Both the position numbers and the translations under genes were made by a program. Positions 46,501-56,248 of a stretch of 64,000 bases of DNA are shown here, in pieces. The notes beneath the pieces are model-generated. The model was not told the origin of the DNA and did no database searches. It was given only the letters and a program-made list of their open reading frames with translations. Numbering within the stretch: the stretch's first letter is position 1; every line of letters begins with the position of its first letter. The DNA is from Telopea speciosissima (lineage: Eukaryota > Streptophyta > Magnoliopsida > Proteales > Proteaceae), in NCBI RefSeq assembly GCF_018873765.1, contig NC_057922.1, positions 63,574,755-63,638,754 of the forward strand. The letters run 5' to 3'.

Positions 46501-47992
46501 TGCAGTTACTCCATAGGCCTTCTTCACTAAGGAAAATGATTTTACATCCCAATAAATTGCTTTGGATGCTCTAATTGTGGATTTATTTCCATTTGCCTTG
46601 TCCAATGTTTTTCAATATTTAATCAGGTGTGTTTCAACTTTGCATAGATCATTCTGTGGATGCTGCTGATACTGAGAGGGTAAGAAAACTGGCTGCTTTT
46701 CAAAGGAAGGCTCTGTCACATGCATTATCTTGTAAGTTTGTCTTTCTGTGGAGTTCCTTTCAAGTAATTTTGTCATGCTATGATGAATCATATCTTCTGT
46801 GAGGAAGGTTAGACTTTGTCAGTTATATCTGGTCCGATATAGCCAATTTGTGTATCAGGTAGATCCACCAAATTGGTGACTGACGATCCCAATTATTTAG
46901 ATTGGGCGCTGGCCTGGTCCTACTATCTCAAACTTTGGTCAAAAGATACGTTGGTTTCTTATCCTTCCGTACTGAGTTTCCTGTATGGAATTATCCCTGT
47001 AAACTATTGCTCTGAAAATTTAATGGATTAATGTTCCTTCCAAAACTGAGCATTAACCCGTCTCTACCTGTCTTTTCCTTTCAAATTAACCAATGACATG
47101 TATATTCTCTGCCTCTCAGGGACAGTTTTTTTGGGTTCACCCAAAGATCTTAAGATCATCCAGAGGTGTCCTTCACTGTTCCCTGAATTCATCCAAACCC
47201 AATGATGGTTGTTCCTTTCACCATGACTTAAGAAATTTGGTTCTATTCTCAGGAATAATCTTTGTTTTAAAATCTGGTTTGTAGAAAACGTGCTTCCTCT
47301 CCTCTTGGCTCTCGTCTTCCTGGTCCTCCTGATGTTGTTTGCTGAAGTTAATGGAAGCATTTCAAAGGCATAGGCTGGATCTGTGTATTATTTGGTGGGC
47401 TTTGTGCTTTTAGGAATTATATAAACATCTATCACTGTTTTATTTTGCAGTTCCGGCAGTTGAGAGAATTGTTTATAGCACTTGCTCCATCCATCAGATG
47501 GAAAATGAAGATGTGATTAACTCAGTTCTACCTCTCGCTCAATCCTATGGTTTTCAGTTGACAACTCTGTTTCCTCAATGGTCTCGTCGTGGGCTACCCG
47601 TCTTTGAAGGCTGTGAGTCCATCCCTGAAAGCATAGTTTATCAGTAGCTTTACAATCTTAGATTAGATATACGTTTCTGAAACTCTGTTAATTTTTTCCC
47701 TCTTGTTCATGCAGCTGAACATTTGCTACGAACAGATCCCATCGAAGACATGGAAGGCTTTTTTATCGCTCTATTCGTTAGGGAAAATAAGGAAACAATG
47801 AGCAATGGCATTTGTTCGGAAGTAGTAAAGAATGAGCCATGGGAAAGGAAAGTGAAACCTTGTAGCAGCAGAAGTAGAAATCATTTGCACCTGCGCAAGA
47901 GAGACAAGTCCCAGTTGTGTATTTTCTCCAGAATGTCCAAAACAATGTTGTATTCCCACCTTGGCAGACGGAAAAATTCCGGTATTAACTGA
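34592..47992 (+). CDS. NSUN5: 25S rRNA (cytosine-C5) methyltransferase NSUN5, 13 exons
   Basis: Exons: 34592-34841, 35143-35201, 35407-35457, 35604-35739, 36651-36736, 40201-40299, 40464-40517, 43848-43992, 44874-44935, 45210-45297, 46648-46731, 47451-47612, 47715-47992. All introns are GT-AG, phases agree, 1554 nt, 517 aa. The first ATG in the frame is 34592. SAM motif I is [10 protein letters not shown] (248-257); DPSCSGSG (321-328) carries one catalytic Cys (324) and YSTCS (380-384) the second (383), the two-cysteine chemistry of NOL1/NOP2/Sun RNA m5C methyltransferases. The yeast relative Rcm1 and Arabidopsis NSUN5 methylate one cytosine of 25S rRNA in the nucleolus. The Lys/Arg-rich tail after residue 440 fits nucleolar targeting. 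Introns 5, 7 and 10 are enlarged by transposons, but no exon is damaged. Confidence 0.94.
37288..37653. mobile_element. hAT-type MITE nested in the RTE LINE
   Basis: It starts ATAACTGTCAAGGTGAC and ends GCCTTGACAACTATGA, inverted repeats. ATTTAACC lies on both sides (37280-37287 and 37654-37661). Removing it restores the RTE reading ...IIDDLTRDIQ..., which fixes the insertion order. The CCTAGGCG-rich ends are typical of a dispersed plant family. Confidence 0.85.
38010..38344. mobile_element. Solo LTR (335 bp) nested in the RTE LINE
   Basis: It starts TGTTACTAAATAC and ends GCTTCAACA (TGTT...AACA). TGATG lies on both sides (38005-38009 and 38345-38349). Host RTE sequence resumes after it. It is an LTR-element fossil with no internal part left. 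Confidence 0.85.
38831..40200. other. NSUN5 intron 5, right part
   Basis: This is intronic sequence between the RTE LINE and exon 6. It includes a T-run/G-rich junction at about 39890-39916. No further bounded insertion or gene is seen. Confidence 0.4.
41484..42181. mobile_element. hAT-type MITE (698 bp) in NSUN5 intron 7
   Basis: The ends CAAGGTTCTAAAACTCGG and CCGAGATTTTGAACTATG are inverted repeats, and CCCAAAAG is duplicated exactly at 41476-41483 and 42182-42189. Inner arms share gtcgagtttaccgagatct. No transposase is encoded. Confidence 0.85.
42190..43105 (-). mobile_element. Possible LTR-element remnant in NSUN5 intron 7
   Basis: The stretch looks like the minus-strand LTR/leader sequence of other elements here (short open stretches, aaatatttcattaatcaaattc near 42750, AT-rich end tttatctacatca). 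I found no matching second LTR or clean TSD, so limits and identity are tentative. Confidence 0.25.
43657..43782 (+). repeat. Tandem duplication of a 63-bp unit in NSUN5 intron 7
   Basis: Two copies of aacctgatgagattctrtcc...gtttactcttca adjoin (43657-43719 and 43720-43782), about 65 bases before exon 8. A (TG)n run sits just upstream at about 43548-43568. Confidence 0.85.
45504..46392 (+). mobile_element. RTE-type LINE 3' fragment in NSUN5 intron 10
   Basis: A 153-codon open frame (45738-46199) reads [40 protein letters not shown] and ends HVANPI, the C-terminal end of RTE reverse-transcriptase proteins. It is followed by tttagttgggataaggctga and ttgttgttg. The 16-bp sequence AAATGTCAACATTGAC flanks it exactly (45488-45503 and 46393-46408). 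Near its start the protein jumps from MDELTK to RTEYM, so the catalytic centre is deleted. Confidence 0.88.
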
Positions 47993-48309
47993 TGAACTTT
48001 CACATTATCTTCTTCTGCAAATTATTAACTGGGTTTTATCTTTCCTTTTCGTCATTAATTGATCTTCAAGGACTTTACAAGTAAAAGAAAAGATCCAAGA
48101 CTTGAGAATTTCTTCGCAGAAACTCATTCTACAGGTAGACTTCTCTTCAGATAACATGAAAGTAACGGACGATAACAGGGGTATCATCATCTTGATTGGT
48201 AAACGACCATTGATCCCCAACCCAGTTCAAAAACCCAGAAACAAGAAAAAGAAAACCCACACAAATACAAAACCCCAGACTCCCTGCTGCTACCATTTTC
48301 GTCGAGCTT

Positions 48310-48776
48310 TCAGGCGATCTTGACTTCAATGTTCTTGGCCTTCTTGGGTTTCGGTGGAGGTAGCTTTTTGACACTGACAGTGGGGACACCGTATTGGTAA
48401 GAGGCGGAGATGGCTTCGGAGTTGACATTCTCAGGGAGCACAAATTTCCTCATGAACTTGCCCACCCTACGTTCCATCCTAACGAACTTAGCATCATCTT
48501 TCTCTTCACGTTTTCTTTCTCCGCTAACATGCAGGACGTTATCCTCCACCTGCACCTTGATGCCGGTGGGCTTGACCCCTGGCATGTCAATGATGAATAC
48601 GGAAGAGTTTGGATATACTCCTTGACATCCGCAGGGGTGGAAGCCATGGCCTTAGCGTCTCGAACGTAAGTCCGACTTGGAGCATTAGCGGGCTTCTCAG
48701 TCTCATTGGCAGCGTCCAGTATGTGCTGGATGGTTTTGAGCATATCATTGTCAAAACCCATAAACCTGAAATCCAT
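48310..48776 (-). pseudogene. Class II cytosolic small heat-shock protein (HSP20), frameshifted
   Basis: The start MDFRFMGFDNDML, then [20 protein letters not shown] and, downstream, [35 protein letters not shown] and a [11 protein letters not shown] end are class II HSP20 (17-18 kDa) sequence. The family has ADVKEYPNSYVF here; this copy reads GAGTATATCCAAAC (about 48609-48622), an extra AT pair, so the frame shifts after DVKEY and ends at 48450. Total length 467 nt equals 155 codons plus those 2 bases. Also odd is GVPTV where the alpha-crystallin domain has GVLTV. It could be a young pseudogene or a sequencing error; the Pro change favours the former. The intact protein would be an ATP-independent chaperone. 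It is tail-to-tail with NSUN5. Confidence 0.88.
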
Positions 48777-48933
48777 TTTTGCTAAAATGCTCTCAGGGAA
48801 TGACTCAGGTATGCTGCTACTGATGCGTCTGGTTCTTCTTCTTCGAGTGTAGTAATTATTGAAAGGATGATGGGATTTTTTTTTTTTTTTTTTGGCCATG
48901 ACAAAGACGGGTTGGAATTAGATAGTTGTTGTT

Positions 48934-48940
48934 TTTTATA
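48934..48940 (-). promoter_or_regulatory. TATA box of the HSP20 gene
   Basis: On the minus strand tataaaa lies about 160 bp upstream of the ATG at 48776 and about 135 bp downstream of a strong heat-shock element, a plausible arrangement for a plant heat-shock promoter. Confidence 0.5.
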
Positions 48941-49074
48941 GGTGATAGCAGGGGACGATAGAGAAGGGAAGTATCTTCTAGAGATGAAGGGAGAGTTTGT
49001 TGTGGAACTTTTGGGGTTCTTCTCGGGGTTTTTAATGATTCTAGGATGATCGGGAGAGGGCAGAGAAGCAGATA

Positions 49075-49092
49075 GAAAGTTCCAGCATGTTC
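49075..49092 (-). promoter_or_regulatory. Heat-shock element upstream of the HSP20 pseudogene
   Basis: The plus-strand reading is GAA-ag-TTC-ca-GCA-tg-TTC, four alternating 3-base units with only the third imperfect. This matches the heat-shock-factor binding consensus (alternating GAA/TTC every 5 bp) and lies about 300 bp upstream of the start codon. Confidence 0.6.
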
Positions 49093-49109
49093 TACTTCTA
49101 TTCCCTCCA

Positions 49110-49500
49110 TAATTCCCCTACTTTTGTAGTTTCTCTAAGACAGCAGCAGTATAGAGGAGTGTGTTACGATCCCATTTCAGTCATATGGGGGTTGATTCCA
49201 CATTCATTATTATGGTCGATAATTAGTCCCGACTCTTGCATGAGAAGAGCGATCTGGTGCTAGAGTGAAGCTATCATGTTAGGCAGAGACCCTAGAGCAT
49301 ATTAGAGCTAGTTTGAAAGTGTTATATGATCCGGAGTGGATTGCCACATAGTCGGTTCATAATTGTGGTGGATTGTTACGATCCTATGGGAGTTGATGCC
49401 ACCTTGGTTATAAAAGTGATTTGTTGTGGCATGGTCTTGGATTCTTTCACCTCCTTGTAAGCTGATTTATGGAGTTGAGTTCTCTTAGATCGTTTTTTTT
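49110..49500. other. Possible decayed LTR fragment
   Basis: Two copies of tgttacgatcc followed by ggggttgattcc / gggagttgatgcc occur at about 49161 and 49376, reminiscent of LTR-type sequence. No bounded element was found and there is no gene. Confidence 0.25.
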
Positions 49501-49802
49501 TGTTGGAAAAAAAATAAAATTAGGATGTGAATAAATGGATCAGATCTTTTGAAGGTTTCTTAAAAATCAAATATGTTTGTTTGTTTGGGATGGTAAAATA
49601 ATTTCGATTCCAAAATCTTCTTTTCTTTTTGGTTAAATTCCGATTCCAAAATCAATGGTTCCAATGCTCAAAAGGAGATTTTATTCCATCTAATTAAAGG
49701 CAAACTATTGAGATAGAGAAGAGAGAAAATTTTCTTTCTTTTGGGCTCCATGGAAGTGAGACATAGCCCTCGAAGTTAAAAGATGTTCATACGTGACCAA
49801 CT

Positions 49803-50334
49803 AAGGGTGTCAATCCGGTATCGAAACCGTATTTTGCAATAGATATCACATCGTATAATCGTATCGTATCGTATCGTATTGAATACAATTTGATATGGTA
49901 TCGGTATGAAAAAATGGTACCGTACTTGATACGGTAGGGTATTGGTATGAAGGTTAAAACCGTGTACCATTTTACCGAATATCGGTACTATATATATATA
50001 CAATTATATGTCTATCTATAAGTATTTCATATATATAATAATTTATATATAGAGTATAACATATTAAATACAATATATTTCAATATTTCATATTACATGT
50101 AATAATTTTATTAATTCATATATAAAAAATAACATATTGAATACCATATATAGGTATAATATCAAATACCGTATTAATACCATACCGCATAAAAACCGTA
50201 TCAAAATTGTATAGAGTCGGTATGGTATCGGTATGGGAAATTCACCATTTATCCGGTATGGTACGGTAATGGTATGGGGTATTTGACTTCTGTACCGTAC
50301 CAAATACCGGTACCGTATCGGATTGACACCCTTA
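49803..50334. mobile_element. hAT-type MITE, AAGGGTGTCAA family, copy 2
   Basis: The ends AAGGGTGTCAATCCGGTATCG and ATCGGATTGACACCCTTA are inverted repeats. Flanks GACCAACT (49795-49802) and GCCCAACT (50335-50342) agree at 7 of 8 bases. Its interior of accgtatcg/ggtatcggta words and its ends match the element at 11504-12001. Confidence 0.75.
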
Positions 50335-50569
50335 GCCCAACTAGAGCTCGTGACAGAAAACCAATTCTCACACTTCCATATCCAGAAGGTATTTTTTTTG
50401 GATAGCCATGTGGGTTGGTTAGACTCCTTTTCGACTTGTATTGATCATTTAATTTTAGGAGAAAATTTTCCTTTACCACGTGGTGGTGAAGCTTCACCAC
50501 ACCATCTTAAGGTTCACAACCTCCATAGGATTTTAGTATATTCTCTTAAATACCCTCTCAAAACCCTTC

Positions 50570-52095
50570 CACGCACATCTGAAGCTCCACGGCGAATGGA
50601 TTCAACTGCTCTCACATGCAGGCTTGGAAGTCCTTATCAAATCTGTAGCATGTTCAATGTCTAATTATGTTGCCTCACATTTTTCTCTGCCGGCATCTCA
50701 TCATGATTCCATTCGAAAGGCTATTTCTGATTTCTACTGGGATCAAAGTGAGGAGGAAGGATGATAAATTGGATTTCTTGGTCTCAGCTATGTAGATCCA
50801 AAAAAAGAGGGGGAGCTGGTTTTTCGGGACCCTATTCTTCATAACCGGGCTTTACTATCAAAGGTGGAATGGAGGTTATGGGCGAATCTAGATTCCCTTT
50901 GAGCCAAGTTTATTAAAGATATTTACTTTCCCAACCCGAATATCTTAAATGGCCCGAGCGGTAACAAGCCTTCATGGGCTTGGAAGAGTATTTTGGTGGA
51001 AAGGAAAGTCCTAAAAGGTCTTATTTGGCAAATAGATTCCGGTGAAAACATCGATATTTGGGATTGCATTGGGTTCCGACCTCCCAAAATTTCAGAATTC
51101 TATATGCCAAGCCCTCACATCGTCATATCTCTAAAGTTGCAGACGTGATAAATGCTGAATCTCGCACTTGGAAGGAAGACCTATCTATTTTTCCACTAGT
51201 CGGACAAGCAAGCCATTATGAAGATTCATCTTCGCTTAACTCCTAGGGTGGATTCCCTGACATGGGGGGTTCTTCATAACGATGTCTTCTCAGTTAAATC
51301 AGCTTATCATCTTCAGGTGAACCAAAGGGATCGCCTTGCATCCTCCCAACCCTCTTCTTCTCGCCATCATGATTGGGACAATATTCCTCCAATGGTTTGG
51401 AAAAGGATTTGGAATTACAAAGCCCTTCCCAAAATCAAATCCTTTCTTTGGAGATGTTGTGCTCAAAGGATTGCCTCAGGTGAAGGTCTTGCGAAGCATC
51501 GAATCCCTATCGATCCTAGTTGTTCAGATTATGGCCTAGAGATTGAAACAAGCGACCATATCCTCTTCGGATGCTCTTTCGCTAAGGAGGTTTGGTTTTG
51601 TTGCAACCTCTCATTCATTACGCCTAGCGGTGAAGAAGATAAGCTGGCAACAATGTTACAAAGGTTGGATCAATTTAATTTCCCAAGTAAGAAGATTGGA
51701 ACTGAAGTTCTTAGTCGATTTGGTGAAGCATGGGCCATTCAATTGGGTATCACTTGGGCGATGTCTACATGGATCTCTCATATTAGTGTGGAGTCGGATA
51801 ACCTCGATCTCATCAAGCACCTAAATCAGGCATATCCACCTCCCCCGCTACTGATCGATGGTTTCATACACAACATTCAGAGCTTGGCTATGCATTTTAA
51901 CTCATGTTCTTTTGTGTATATTCCTATGGATACAAATGTTGTTAAAGCTCATTCCTTAGTAAGGAAGACCCTATCCTTGGCAAGTCGGATTGGCCATTGT
52001 CCACCCCTTGGCTTCTTGAATCTTGTAATTCGGATGCCTCGTGCTCCTCTTGCCCTCTATCTGAATAAAATTCTGTTTACCTTAAAAAAGAAATG
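50570..52095 (+). mobile_element. L1-type LINE, 3' part of ORF2
   Basis: Translated sequence shows the end of the reverse transcriptase region (LLSHAGLEVLIKSVACSMSN, AISDFYWDQ), then a zf-RVT domain (KIKSFLWRCCAQRIASGEGL, ETSDHILFGCSFAKEVWF) and the C-terminal half of an RNase H domain (SVESDNLDLIKHLNQAY). The frame is broken before 51218 but open from there to 52165. A short A-rich tail follows at 52085-52096. The 5' part is missing; no TSD was found. Confidence 0.82.
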
Positions 52096-52096
52096 G

Positions 52097-52818
52097 ATTC
52101 CCATTCACACCGTTGAATATATAGAAAAAAAAAATTGGCATAAATTGACCACATGTCAAATTTGATTGTCCTTACCCCTGCTTCGTAGAGAGGTTGTTTC
52201 TTGACTCAAATCCACGACTATTTGGTAGCATTAGAGCCTTTAAGTGAATACAATAAATGTATGGAAGATTAAATAACGACATTCCTAAGGTCCAACCAAA
52301 CTCCATATCTTTTTTTTTAGAGCAAGAGATCATTGTTTTGTCGTGTAGTGTCTACACCAACATAGGGACCAATGAGAGGGTGTGCAAGTGGAACTACCTG
52401 AGCGAGATTGTTTATTTCATTGGAGACTGAATGGTAAACCACGCGGTCTTGTATCTAGGCGTAGAAACCACGCAACCAGATACCTTTTTTCCCTTTTTTA
52501 CTTTTTAATAAATGGTCATATATTTTTGGACAACGAAAAACTATTGAAGTTCTATTTTTTTGTTTGGTAAGAACTATTGAAGTTCTATTGGATGCATGTT
52601 TCTGATGAACGATTGAAACCCCTCAATCAAATACGAGATCAACTTTTATTGATTCTGATTCAAACCAAGATCAAAACCCTAATTGGAATAAGGAAGAAGA
52701 ATCAAAGATTTCTTATTACTTTTTGGAGTTTTTGATTTAGAAGACTTGTAGAATTTGCTAATTCTAATTTCATTTTGATTCTAATATTTTACGGGTTAAA
52801 AGAAAATAAAAAAAACAA
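52097..52818. other. Intergenic, nothing recognised
   Basis: No gene or bounded repeat is visible between the LINE and the next MITE. Confidence 0.3.
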
Positions 52819-53005
52819 AGGAAAAGAGAACGCTACTTGGGTGTGTGCAGTGCGTTGCCCTTACGCCTAGACACGGGTGTGCGAAATGACCACCGCACCC
52901 TTAGCATTTTTCGCCTTTCAATGGGATGCGACAATCATTTTGTGCACCCTTTTGTCTAGGCTCAGAACAACGCGCCGCACGCACCCAGGTAGCGTTCTTT
53001 CTCCT
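52819..53005. mobile_element. MITE with ends GAACGCTACNTGGGTG, adjacent to the Pack-MULE
   Basis: The left end aggaaaagagaacgctacttgg and the right end ccaggtagcgttctttctcct are inverted repeats. The core gacacgggtgtgcgaaatgaccacc is shared with 13358-13484. It ends 15 bases before the Mutator-like element. It is non-coding. Confidence 0.65.
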
Positions 53006-53020
53006 AAAGTAAAAAAATAA

Positions 53021-54869
53021 GGGTTTTTTTTATAATTACCACCCCGAAATCATTCATATTTATTATTATCCTCCCCCCAAAAACTTTGAAACAACTGTTA
53101 CCCTCTCTGTTGCACACTAATAATTAACTAGCCCCCACCGTTACAGACCGATAACGAAGGGGGTTAGTCATGAGAGTGTTCTGTTGGTCACAGATTTTTT
53201 AGGACCAATATGCCCGTTTTGGGATGGTAATTGTAAAAAACTCCCACCCCGTCACCGTCCGTTTTCCTCCTCCTCCTCCTCCTCCCTTCTTCTCCTTCTT
53301 CTTTGAGTTGCAGAGGCACCAAGCCAGCGTCAACGCCATCGCCTGGGCTCCGCATAGTTCTTGCCACATCTGCACGGCCGGCGACGATTCCCAGGCCTTA
53401 ATTTGGGATCTGTCCTCCATGGGTCAGCCCGTCGAGGGTGGCCTCAATCCCATCCTCGCTTACACTGCTGGAGCCGAGATCGAGCAGCTGCAGTGGTCTT
53501 CGTCCAAGCCCGATTGGGTTGCCATTGCCTTCTCCACCAAGCTCCAATACTCAGGGTTTGAAATATTTGAAATCTTCGCTTGGCTGGATTTTCTTTCTAT
53601 GTATTACTGGAATACCGCCGACCTTTCTCAAATCGATGATGAGGGATCGATCAGAAGACAGAAATTCAAATGTCAGACCGATCCACAAAGTTGAGGTGTC
53701 GTGAGGGCTGAGGAGGGAGAGTGAATGAGAGTGAGTGCAGTTGCAGCAGAGAAGATGAGTTGCAGGCTCGGGGGTTGGAGAGATCAGCGATTGCGGGGGC
53801 TGAGGTTGCAGAGAGGCGATTGCATCATTTTCGGAAAGCCAACTTAGCATGGTAACATGACGGATTTCATTTCCTAGCAGAGAGGGCGATTGCATCGTGT
53901 TCAAAAGTTCTCAACCTGGCAGATTTCTTCCCCTCCCGTTTATAAGAGTAGAGACGATCAATTGAAGATGATCCATGGCAGTTTTTAGTTTCTTGAAGCC
54001 TTGTTTTTGTGAATTTATGAATTTATGTCATATTTGATTTTGGAGATACAGTTCTTTGTTAGTGAGTTTTGTTATAACCAACGATAATTGATAGAAACAG
54101 AGACTGAGAGAAAGAGAGAGGGAGAGTAGTTTAGATTTGCAGAGCTTTTTCTTCTTCATGGTTTTATAAAATCCAATTCCTTTGTACCTGATTGAATTGA
54201 TAGGGTTTTGATTCGAGGGTGGGTTGGGTGTTAAGATGCTATTAGTTTCAGATTTAAGGTGTTTATTGTGATCCCCACCCCTATGGATGGCGGCAGCTTC
54301 TTTCTGGTTTCTCCATGCGGATGGCCCTCCTCCGCCTCAGACTAGTGGCACTCCGCAAATCATTGATGATGCAGGTGGGGGGTCATGGGGTGTAGAGGTG
54401 CTTCCTGTTTGACTAATAAGTCAAAGCTTCCGGATGATGTATGGAGTGGTGATGCTTACTTCTTCTTTGATCCCTCTTTTGTTTTTTCCGTTAAAAGCTT
54501 GCAGTCCAGGCGTAGGCTGCCTGCAACCTAGGCCACAAGGGCCAATCCCTACCCTTGTGCTTCGCCCACCTCCGGCAAGCACATACCTCTGCCCTGAACA
54601 CCCGGGCCCATATAACACCAGAAGAAGGAGGAGGAGGAGGAGGAGGAGAAGTAGTGACGGTGATGGGTGGGAGTTTTTTACAATTACCATCCCAAAAAAG
54701 GCATTTGGTCTTAAAATAATCCGTGACAAGGGCACATTCTCACGATCAATCCCCTTCGTGGGGTCAATTAGTTATTAGTATGCAACAGGAGAGGGTATCT
54801 GTTGTTTCAAAGTTTTTGCGGGGTAATAATAAATATGAAAGGTTTTGAGATGATAATTATAAAAAACCC
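53021..54869 (+). mobile_element. Pack-MULE: Mutator-like element carrying a captured host gene fragment
   Basis: Long terminal inverted repeats, about 53021-53283 and 54626-54869, read gggttttttataattaccac... and its complement ...gataattataaaaaaccc, and stay similar for about 250 bp. Both sides are flanked by the identical 9-mer AAAAAATAA (53012-53020 and 54870-54878); 9-bp TSDs and long TIRs define Mutator-like elements. No MURA transposase is encoded, so it is non-autonomous. Just inside the left TIR is a piece of an LWD1-type WD40 gene (53305-53561). The rest (53562-54620) is unidentified, partly GC-rich around 54290-54610, and may be further captured DNA. Confidence 0.85.
53305..53561 (+). 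pseudogene. Captured 3' fragment of an LWD1/TTG1-family WD40 gene
   Basis: The frame [67 protein letters not shown] matches the C-terminal end (roughly the last 85 residues) of LIGHT-REGULATED WD1, a nuclear WD40 protein of the plant circadian clock. The family ends LQILRV-stop; here one A is missing after CTCCAA, so the frame runs past the old stop, whose TGA is still visible at 53559-53561. The 5' two-thirds of the gene are absent. A chimeric frame from ATG 53224 inside the left TIR runs through the fragment to 53694 (156 codons). Protein-level similarity is very high, implying recent capture. Confidence 0.85.
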
Positions 54870-54878
54870 AAAAAATAA

Positions 54879-55980
54879 ATATCAAATACATAAGCAAAAA
54901 ACAAATATCAAATACATTCATAATTGGTTCAAAAGTTGTGGGAATCAACATAAATCCACCTATTTAGATCGGATTGGAATTGCTAAACAATGGTATTAGG
55001 GCATCACAATCAGCCTGAACCGAGTGCACTGACCGTACAAAATTGGGCTGATCGGAACAAAACTTCTAATTGGATTTTATTTTTGGAGACGTAAAAAAAC
55101 CGAATCCGTCAGACTTACTAAAACTAGAAATCTTTCACCGAAAAAACCAAAATAAACTAGAAATCGAATCAAACCAATAAGAAATTGGTAAAAGTAAAAC
55201 CAAAAAAAAAAAAATAATGGACCAAGTTTTCTTTTACCCACCGAAACTATTCACCGTGGATTTCAAATGCGCCCGGGAGAATTTGTTGGGGAACATACTA
55301 AAACTGTATAGGGATTTATGAACCTTAATGAAGGAAAACTTTCTCCAATTTTTGTTATTGTTATTAAATATTTGTACATAATACTGAAATGGTACCGTAT
55401 GGATAGTAATCCGATAAAACACCAAATTAAACTAGATCAAAACCTAAACCAAAACCAATCCAAATACGATCGGCCTGTATCGGATGATTTTACCTCTTTA
55501 ATATAAAAATTATTTTTAATGTTTGTACTCTTGACCCGTACTGTTACACCAATACAAGATCGGCCAGAAATCAATATTTGTGGGTGCTGGATATTGATCC
55601 GAATAAGCCGATACAATACGACCGATCCAAGACCAAGATCGATACTGATACCAATACCGATACCGATACCGATACCGATACCGATACAGATACCTCAATG
55701 ACACCCTACCTACGTGGTCTGAATTCTGAATCCGTAACTGGTAACGTAGTAGACAGGCGATGAGTCATTTCGCTTTTTAGCCTTTCTGGAATTCTGGATG
55801 GATAGGGTTGATGACACTCTAATGTCACACGTGTCGATGCTTCACTTCCCCCACCGCCTCGCAAAACCCTAAAAATGATATCCAACCATAATTCGACACG
55901 TAGCAAATAAAAACCCTAAATTACCCTCCCAAAAAACACTCCTAAAGTTACCTAAAAAAAGCTGAAACTCCCAAACCCTG
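54879..55980. other. Intergenic with degenerate repeat words
   Basis: About 54996-55709 may be a decayed member of the AAGGGTGTCAA MITE family (tagggcatcaca at the left, caatgacacccta at the right), but no TSD is clear. From about 55900 the sequence grades into the promoter of the carrier gene. Confidence 0.3.
55646..55689. repeat. (CCGATA)n hexanucleotide microsatellite
   Basis: The run ataccgataccgatacc repeats about seven times, with small changes at its ends. Confidence 0.85.
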
Positions 55981-56146
55981 CAGTCAAGGCCGCACCCTCG
56001 TTGGCCCCTCTTCTCCTCTTTTCTCTTCTCTTGCTCTTCTTCACATCCTTCAAAATCCGGTGGCCATAAACTCCTCCGCTTCTTCAGAACCCAAATCTCT
56101 CTCTGTTTCTCCTGTAAATATCATCTGCCTTGATCATTTTCATCCG

Positions 56147-56248
56147 ATGAGTGAATCTCTGTATTTGCCGGCAACGGCAAGATTTGTTGTTATCTCCGGA
56201 GAAGTATTCAGATCAGCTTCTGAAGTTGATGCCTTTGTTGACGAGTGA
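56147..56248 (+). other. Upstream ORF in the leader of the mitochondrial carrier gene
   Basis: An ATG-started frame of 33 codons (MSESLYLPATARFVVISGEV onward, TGA at 56246) lies in CT-rich leader sequence and ends 16 bases before a good donor (cccg|gtaagaag, 56264/56265). The acceptor could be ctacag near 56493, giving a leader intron. Such uORFs often dampen translation; no evidence of function is seen here. Confidence 0.4.

Noticed and set aside
48394-48669. Plus-strand frames of 71-91 codons
   Set aside because: Antisense shadows of the HSP20 sequence.
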